Shown in pieces: positions 58,808 to 64,000 of a DNA stretch of 64,000 nucleotides. Each line of letters opens with the position of its first letter. Within the stretch, counting starts at the first letter, position 1. The position numbers and the translations under genes are program-made. This DNA comes from Gnomoniopsis sp. IMI 355080 (taxonomy: Eukaryota > Ascomycota > Sordariomycetes > Diaporthales > Gnomoniaceae). The notes beneath the pieces are model-generated. The model was not told the DNA's origin. It was given only the letters and a program-made list of their open reading frames with translations, and did no database searches. The stretch is from the NCBI GenBank assembly GCA_027946555.1, contig JAPEVC010000002.1, positions 62,001 through 126,000 on the forward strand. Reading direction: 5' to 3'.

Positions 58808-60454
58808 ATGGTCTCACAGCATTTCCCTCGAGACAAGATGGAACAGAACGGGCAGAACAGCAGTTACCCACACAGCTCGTATGGGTACGATGAAGCTACG
58901 TTCAAGAATGACGATAACAACTGGACTGTTTCTCCTATGAACACCAACCCTGACCTGACCCTCATCGACCCTGCTCTTGCCATGGGTACACCTCAGAGGT
59001 TATCTGCCGCACAAATCAACAACGATGTTGCCACCAAATTCAACGAGGACGACTTTGGCTCCACCATCGTGGACACCTTGCCTCCTAACAACCCAGTTCC
59101 CAACGAGAGCTCTCAAAATGGTGCTATGGGTGGCTCTGGACGCCGTGGTGCCCGTGGCATGCAACCTGCCCACGCTTCCGGATCAGCTCGCAACATTCCT
59201 CCTCGTGGCGTGACCAGAAACCACCCATACACTCGCCCTCAGCCTGTTCGGTCTCAAGCTCAGGTTCAGGGCCTTCAAACTCAGAGAAGAAAGTCCCGCC
59301 GCAATGCTGCTGGCGATATGGCTAGACCGAACGCTACGAATGCGTACACTCTCCCGCGCAGCGAGTCCAACGCCGTGCAGCCCCAAATTCAACGAGATTC
59401 ATCCCGCGGTATGGCGTTCACCGCTGATCAAATGGCTGCACGCTGCAGCTCCAGTTCCATGTCACCCATCCCATCCACCAACGTAGATACCCGGACCTCA
59501 GCTGCTGCAGCTGCTTCTCCAGCCCCAGCCGATGGGATGTCTACACGACCAGTCTATGTCCAGCTTGACTCAAGCCGCATTGATCCTTGTGGCCCTGAAT
59601 CTCACTCCGACCCGCACTGGCGCGCTCCGGGCCCTTCCCAGTGGCCCGAGATCCTGCACGACCACACTCTCATAGTGTACCTGTCAGATGCCGCCATAAA
59701 GGATGTACAGAAGCACTGCGATAGACTGGTGGCGAGCGGTGTGCCGGATCCATCTAATCCCAATGGGTTGGCGTTGGTTGGCAACGGCCAATATAACGTC
59801 CTCGACGCTCAACAGGTCTGGAACTACTGTACGGCCTACATGAAGCGTCGCCAGCAGCGACGCAACAACAACGCTGCGAGCCGATCCCGGATGAACAAGG
59901 CAGCTCAGCTAAAGCACTGGAAGGCAATTAGCCTTGCTGCTGGTGCGTCTGACATTGACTTCATCTTCGACCGCGATGATCCAGGTAATGCTTCTGAAGC
60001 ACCTTCAGACCAGCTGGCCGCTGTGACACAAGCCGCCATCGCTGAGATGATAAACAATTGGGCCAGAACTAGGGGCCCAGCAGGACAAGCATCTGTGGCG
60101 GGTCCTCCTACTGGCCTCCTTCCTCATCAGCCTCCTCAATACCTGGACCACTCTCAGATACAACAGCAGGTTCCTGGCCAGCCTCAGAACTCCGCCCCTA
60201 TTTCTGGTGCTGGTATAACTATGCCCAGCCACAACGGTGCTCTTCCCACCACCTCCGCTCCTTGGACCATGGCTGCTGCTCCGGGCCCAACTGCCTCTGC
60301 CCTTACCAACAACTACCAGCCAAGAGACTTCTTTGAGGATTTCAAGTTGGATCTGGTTGAGATGGACGAGGATTTGGTCAAGGACCTGCAAGGCCTCAGC
60401 GGCCGGGGAACTTACACCGAGGACTCTGCCTTTGGTGGTGGTGGTCCCCTGTAG
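58808..60454 (+). CDS. Protein with bZIP-like basic region but no leucine zipper
   Basis: Single exon of 548 residues with ATG at 58808. The first 250 residues are low-complexity, rich in Asn, Ser, Pro, Arg and Gln. At about 345-365 is a basic segment, RRQQRRNNNAASRSRMNK, that fits the bZIP consensus NxxAAxxSR exactly. The following residues, AAQLKHWKAISLAAG, lack heptad leucines. A folded stretch LIVYLSDAAIKDVQKHCDRLV (about 285-305) precedes it. The C-terminus is acidic (EDFKLDLVEMDEDLVKDL) and could be an activation region. A nuclear regulator is likely. The very long leader with introns fits a tightly regulated gene. Family not recognised by me. Confidence 0.7.
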   Translation: MVSQHFPRDKMEQNGQNSSYPHSSYGYDEATFKNDDNNWTVSPMNTNPDLTLIDPALAMGTPQRLSAAQINNDVATKFNEDDFGSTIVDTLPPNNPVPNESSQNGAMGGSGRRGARGMQPAHASGSARNIPPRGVTRNHPYTRPQPVRSQAQVQGLQTQRRKSRRNAAGDMARPNATNAYTLPRSESNAVQPQIQRDSSRGMAFTADQMAARCSSSSMSPIPSTNVDTRTSAAAAASPAPADGMSTRPVYVQLDSSRIDPCGPESHSDPHWRAPGPSQWPEILHDHTLIVYLSDAAIKDVQKHCDRLVASGVPDPSNPNGLALVGNGQYNVLDAQQVWNYCTAYMKRRQQRRNNNAASRSRMNKAAQLKHWKAISLAAGASDIDFIFDRDDPGNASEAPSDQLAAVTQAAIAEMINNWARTRGPAGQASVAGPPTGLLPHQPPQYLDHSQIQQQVPGQPQNSAPISGAGITMPSHNGALPTTSAPWTMAAAPGPTASALTNNYQPRDFFEDFKLDLVEMDEDLVKDLQGLSGRGTYTEDSAFGGGGPL

Positions 60455-60879
60455 GGCAACGGACGGACTTTGGGTCGTCATCTTCCACAATCTCTACTCG
60501 ACTCGTTTTCCCGGTGTTTTTCTGGTGGCTTGGACTTCGTTTTTCGTTGAAGGAATGGGGGAGAAATTGCGTAGATACCCGAGAAACCCCTTTTGCGATG
60601 CCTTGAGCATCTATTAGTCTCACACTGTTAGCCACAGAACATACATAGCAGGGACCAAGGTAATACCAGTGCTTTGAAATTGCTTTACAGGTCCCAAGTA
60701 CTGACTATATATGTATTCATTGATGTTGTGACCATTGCTGATCAAAAGGTTCTAGCACCGCTGCCAGCCTGGTGCTCTCCTCTAGTTCTCAAGACCATCC
60801 TCTATGACCCAAACTCTATATGAAAGGACCTGAATATCCAAATCCACCCTGTATATCTGAAAACTTTCCAAGAAAGTCT
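60455..60879. other. Intergenic region between convergent genes
   Basis: 3' UTRs of the basic-region protein gene and guanine deaminase. No gene seen. Confidence 0.4.
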
Positions 60880-62316
60880 CTACACCCTCTCATGAACAAG
60901 CCGCCCCCGAACCCACACCTTGCGCAAATTCCGATCATCCCCATTGAACAGCCACTTCGCTACACATTCCTCCCAACTCTCCCACCCAAAAACATCTACA
61001 TTCCCCTCCACCCCCTCTCCTTCCGGCCCAACACCTCCAAGATCCACCAAGAGCGTATCCCACTCCATGCCCACTTCGAAACCGCCCACGCGCCCCTCGA
61101 GCCCAACCAGTTTGGCTCCGCCGCGCGTGGCAAGCCACAGCACCTCTTCCACGCTCAACTTAGCCCTCTCCTTCTCCTCGCCCTCCAGCCCCATCGCCAC
61201 GTGCCGGCTCACCAGACTCGCCTGTCGAGCCGCCTCAAGTACGCTGGGACTATAGCCGCCGCTCACGTCTGTCCCTAAGCCTACATCCACCCCGCGATCC
61301 AGCAACCATCGCACCCTCGCCGCACCGCTCGTGATGGCCGTGTTACTACATGGACAATGACTCACTCCACTTCCACTGTCTGCCACCACCTTCACCTCTT
61401 GCTCGCTCAAGTGTACCGCATGCGCCAAGATCGTTCGCTCACCAAGCAGCCCAAACGCCTCGTACACACCCACATAGCCCTTGCCATCCTTCGTCTCTTC
61501 CGGAAACATCTCCGCGACAAGCTCGCACTCGCCTGTGTTCTCGCTCACGTGCGTCTGCACCGCCAGCCCCTCTGCCCGCGCCATCGCCCCCAGCTCGCGC
61601 ATCGCCGCCGGCGTACAACTCGGCGCAAACCGGGGTGTGACAATTGGCCGCACCAGGTCGCCACGCGGATCCCGGCCTTGCACATAATCTACCACCGCTC
61701 TCGTCCTCTCTACGCTGTCCTTTGCGCTCTCGTCGCGGTACCACGCCGGACACATTCGCGCCTCATCCATACATACCCGCCCCACGAGCGCGCGCTGACC
61801 AACACCCAGACATGCATCTGCAAGAACCTTGGTCGCCTCAACGTCCGTCGTGGCAAAGTATGCCGCTGTTGTCGTTCCGTGGCTGAGCGTCTTACGCACC
61901 ACGCGCCCGTAGACCCTGCGTGCTTTCGCCAGGTCCTTGCCAAGCGAGGCTTCCAGTGGGAAGGTATACGTGTTCAGCCAATCAAGCAGAGTGGACTTGC
62001 CAAAGACGCCAACATTGGGGTACTGCGAGGCATGAATATGGGTGTCTATGAGGCCAGGAAAGAAAAATCGCTTCCCGCTTGGTATTTTGGAGCCGTGGTC
62101 GATGTCAAGGATTTGGGTTTCCTCGACGTCCCAGCCAAGCCGTTGTAGAACTTCATCTCGGGTGGTAGCTGGTTCGATTGCTACGATCTTGCCTGTTGTC
62201 CCGTCGACGAACACGGCCGTGTCGTGCAGATAAGTAAGCTCATTTGGGGCAGTCGGGTGGACAAAGGTGCCAATGAAGAGCTGCTTTGGCGTTGTTGGAA
62301 GAGTAGATGCGTTCAT
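60880..62316 (-). CDS. GUD1: Guanine deaminase
   Basis: 478 residues from the first ATG (62316). A zinc-dependent amidohydrolase turning guanine into xanthine plus ammonia in purine salvage and catabolism. Visible parts are FPGLIDTHIHASQYPN with the metal HxH, an aromatic TLLDWLNTYTFPLE typical of guanine deaminases, SHGTTTAAYF, VQTHVSEN, ILAHAVHL with a metal His, and GLGTDVSGGYSPS with the catalytic Asp. The C-terminal barrel and beta-sandwich are complete. Coding GC is high, so strong antisense frames exist (e.g. 61357-62148) but they are shadows. A tandem GATA element upstream fits nitrogen control (inference). Confidence 0.95.
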   Translation of the reverse strand: MNASTLPTTPKQLFIGTFVHPTAPNELTYLHDTAVFVDGTTGKIVAIEPATTRDEVLQRLGWDVEETQILDIDHGSKIPSGKRFFFPGLIDTHIHASQYPNVGVFGKSTLLDWLNTYTFPLEASLGKDLAKARRVYGRVVRKTLSHGTTTAAYFATTDVEATKVLADACLGVGQRALVGRVCMDEARMCPAWYRDESAKDSVERTRAVVDYVQGRDPRGDLVRPIVTPRFAPSCTPAAMRELGAMARAEGLAVQTHVSENTGECELVAEMFPEETKDGKGYVGVYEAFGLLGERTILAHAVHLSEQEVKVVADSGSGVSHCPCSNTAITSGAARVRWLLDRGVDVGLGTDVSGGYSPSVLEAARQASLVSRHVAMGLEGEEKERAKLSVEEVLWLATRGGAKLVGLEGRVGGFEVGMEWDTLLVDLGGVGPEGEGVEGNVDVFGWESWEECVAKWLFNGDDRNLRKVWVRGRLVHERV

Positions 62317-63023
62317 TTTTGGAATACACACAAGCCACCAGAGGTGCTATCGGCCGGCCGGATCAGTGAGCGAACAGCCTCAGCAGACATGCGTATGTCA
62401 CTTCAAATTAAGTGGTCAACGTTGCTGTTATGCATGTGCTCTATATGCCGTGTTACAAGCCAAGTGTCGGTGGCGCTGCGGGAATTAAAATGTAAGGTTT
62501 TTGGTGTGTGTTGGTGCGAGTGTGTCCCAAGCTGCTGGTACGGCGCTATCTTATCGCGGAACTGAGGCGTTTCGCGTGCACAGGCTCAAAATTGAAGAAC
62601 AAAGTCCGGACACGGCACGAGAACGTCGCACAACGAGAACACGCGAGACAAGTTGCAGACATGCCTATTATAGGCATAATGATGTGTCTAAGATTCAGTG
62701 TTTATATTTCCGCCGTGACCCACTCCTCAGTCATTTAATCAAACAATGAATACAATCTGTCATAATGCAGTAGCAAATTCTACGTGATTTGGAAAATAAA
62801 GCAAACAACGGCTAACGCCGGCACCCGACCAAACTGCCACAGGGAAAAACGGGAGACGGCCACTCCCTATCTAGTAAAAGCCGGACCAATAACCAAGACA
62901 ATATGATTTATTCATCACATCACGTAATAAGCCGATTTTACGCTTCCCGCTTCCCAATAATCCCGATCCGCCAGACAATCCAGACGCCGCAGAAACAAAG
63001 CTTAGGTCTCAACGTGCTAGCAT
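62317..63023. promoter_or_regulatory. Intergenic region, guanine deaminase promoter
   Basis: About 700 bp with the GUD1 promoter on the left and FAS1 3' flank on the right. Nothing else recognised. Confidence 0.4.
62546..62556 (-). promoter_or_regulatory. Tandem GATA motifs upstream of guanine deaminase
   Basis: Read on the gene's strand, CGATAAGATAG holds two HGATAR sites in tandem about 230 bp before the start codon, the usual AreA/NIT2 nitrogen-regulator target. Use is inferred. Confidence 0.4.
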
Positions 63024-64000
63024 CTATTCAGCGTGGACGCCATTAACGCCATTGGTGATACCGCCAGCAGGCCCGGTACCCTCTCCCTGGTACGAGTCCC
63101 AGTTCGCCAGTACGTTTGCAATACGAGGCGAGTTGGTCAACTTGTACACATCCTCGAAATATTCCTTAGTCAGGGCGAAAGGCTTCGCCGTGACGTTAGG
63201 AATATACTTGCCCACCAGCTTGGAAGGATCAATTGTGGTCTTGTTGATCTTCTTGAGCAAGAACGAACGGAAAGGCTTCACACCACTGCGCAAGAAAGTG
63301 GAATGGAAAGGCACGTCAATACCCTTCAGCGGGATGGTGGCGTAGCCCTTCTCTAGCTCTAGAGGCTTAGGCTTCTTCTCCGTCTGAGATGCACCCTCCT
63401 GGATGATCTGCAGCAGGTGCTCCTTGACCTCATCGATCGACAACTCCTTCATCATTTTGTCGATGTCAATTTTCTGCACCTTCAAGAAGTTGCACACGAA
63501 GGCGAGCGTGTCAAGGGCGCGAAGGTCACCAGCGCACACGTATTGTGCGTTGGCAATATTGAAGTTGACAATCTCCAGCAGCCAATTCGTTGACTCGGCA
63601 ATATTGGCCACGACGAAGCGCAGCGCATCCTCGTTGAACGTCTTAGAAATGCGGCTCGGATTGACTGCGCACATGGAGTAGTTGGAGCGACCAGTGGCAT
63701 CGCGCTCAACAGCAACTTGCATTGTCAGACCACGGTAGAAGACGACAGAGACCAGGGACTCAATTGGCATGACCTCGGCAAGCGCAGCAAGAGCACTATA
63801 CTCGCCCAGCGAATGTCCAGCAAATGTGCTGTCGCGAGGGACGAGACCCCTGGATTTCATGTCCTCGAAGCTGGCCTTTTCCATCAATGTAAGGGCAGGC
63901 TGCGTGAACTGGGTGGCTGACAACAAGCCACTGGGTGACCGGTAAGTGTGCGACGTCGTGTCCTCAGTAATGTCCTTGAAGATGCGCTCCGACTTGATAG
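63024..64000 (-). CDS. FAS1: Fatty acid synthase beta subunit, C-terminal end
   Basis: Only the last 325 codons are in the window, and the frame runs open through base 64000. The malonyl/palmitoyl transferase domain of the beta subunit is recognisable: [14 protein letters not shown], the nucleophile elbow [13 protein letters not shown] with its active Ser, [22 protein letters not shown] and the catalytic-His segment [11 protein letters not shown], then [15 protein letters not shown] and the C-terminal ILANWD-type close, here VLANWDSYQ. The beta subunit works with the alpha subunit in the cytosolic type I fungal FAS barrel. The part shown is intact. Confidence 0.97.
   Translation of the reverse strand, partial: IKSERIFKDITEDTTSHTYRSPSGLLSATQFTQPALTLMEKASFEDMKSRGLVPRDSTFAGHSLGEYSALAALAEVMPIESLVSVVFYRGLTMQVAVERDATGRSNYSMCAVNPSRISKTFNEDALRFVVANIAESTNWLLEIVNFNIANAQYVCAGDLRALDTLAFVCNFLKVQKIDIDKMMKELSIDEVKEHLLQIIQEGASQTEKKPKPLELEKGYATIPLKGIDVPFHSTFLRSGVKPFRSFLLKKINKTTIDPSKLVGKYIPNVTAKPFALTKEYFEDVYKLTNSPRIANVLANWDSYQGEGTGPAGGITNGVNGVHAE

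Noticed and set aside
61357..62148. 263-codon plus-strand frame in guanine deaminase
   Set aside because: Antisense shadow in a high-GC gene; His/Arg/Pro-rich with no motif.
1..64000. CRISPR arrays, bacterial insertion sequences, operons or ribosome binding sites
   Set aside because: None seen; the gene structure is eukaryotic.
1..64000. A secondary-metabolite gene cluster (P450 relic, methyltransferase relic, SDR, EthD-like protein, zinc-finger regulator)
   Set aside because: No polyketide, peptide or terpene synthase is present, the parts are spread over 30 kb among housekeeping genes, and two of them are decayed.

Overview
The window is nuclear DNA of a filamentous ascomycete (Pezizomycotina). 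A Sordariomycete is the most likely source. This rests on short 54-76 nt GT-AG introns with GTRAGT donors and CTRAY branch points, HET-domain genes, a Neurospora CFP-type pyruvate decarboxylase, a two-subunit-type fatty acid synthase, and large CT-rich promoters and leaders. I recognise 23 protein genes (two cut by the window edges), two decayed genes and one intron-containing tRNA. I place splice sites by eye and frame continuity; there is no transcript evidence.

Layout. 1-1.7 kb: 3' part of pyruvate decarboxylase. 2.2-8.7 kb: an island of recognition/cell-death type genes, made of a caspase-like (C14) protein lacking both canonical catalytic residues, a HET-domain gene whose stop codon interlocks with it tail to tail, and a second, related HET gene diverging from the first across about 1.2 kb. 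8.9-9.6 kb: cytochrome P450 relic with two nonsense codons. 10.1 kb: tRNA-Ile(AAU). 11.5-13.3 kb: a DUF7730-type protein and a small CxxC-rich protein. 15.5-17.3 kb: methylenetetrahydrofolate reductase. 18.5-21.4 kb: RBM26/27-like RNA-binding protein. 22.6-24 kb: LaeA-like methyltransferase relic with CAG-to-TAG stops. 24.7-27.6 kb: transcription factor with two zinc modules. 28.7-33 kb: a short-chain dehydrogenase and exocyst Sec5, convergent. 35.3 kb: a two-exon gene for a 66-residue protein. 36.5-38.9 kb: a second DUF7730-type gene and an EthD-like protein. 40-43.9 kb: hybrid histidine kinase. 45.4-50.4 kb: a third DUF7730-type gene, an AIG1-like GTPase ending in a CaaX box, and a GT32 glycosyltransferase. 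50.4-54.7 kb: GNAT acetyltransferase and Ctf18. 54.7-60.5 kb: a 4 kb leader/promoter with imperfect repeats in front of a protein with a bZIP-like basic region and no zipper. 60.9-64 kb: guanine deaminase and the C-terminal (malonyl/palmitoyl transferase) end of fatty acid synthase beta.

How the genes relate. Most are unrelated housekeeping genes (PDC, MET13, SEC5, CTF18, GUD1, FAS1) separated by 0.5-4 kb of non-coding DNA. The accessory content is the HET/pseudo-caspase island, the AIG1-like GTPase, the three DUF7730-type genes and the two relics. Both relics carry stop codons best explained by C-to-T or G-to-A changes, as expected of repeat-induced point mutation or simple decay. The best candidate for a coupled, poorly described system is the interlocked pseudo-caspase/HET pair with its divergent HET paralogue. 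A 10-bp palindrome, TACCTAGGTA, occurs five times exactly and only between genes.
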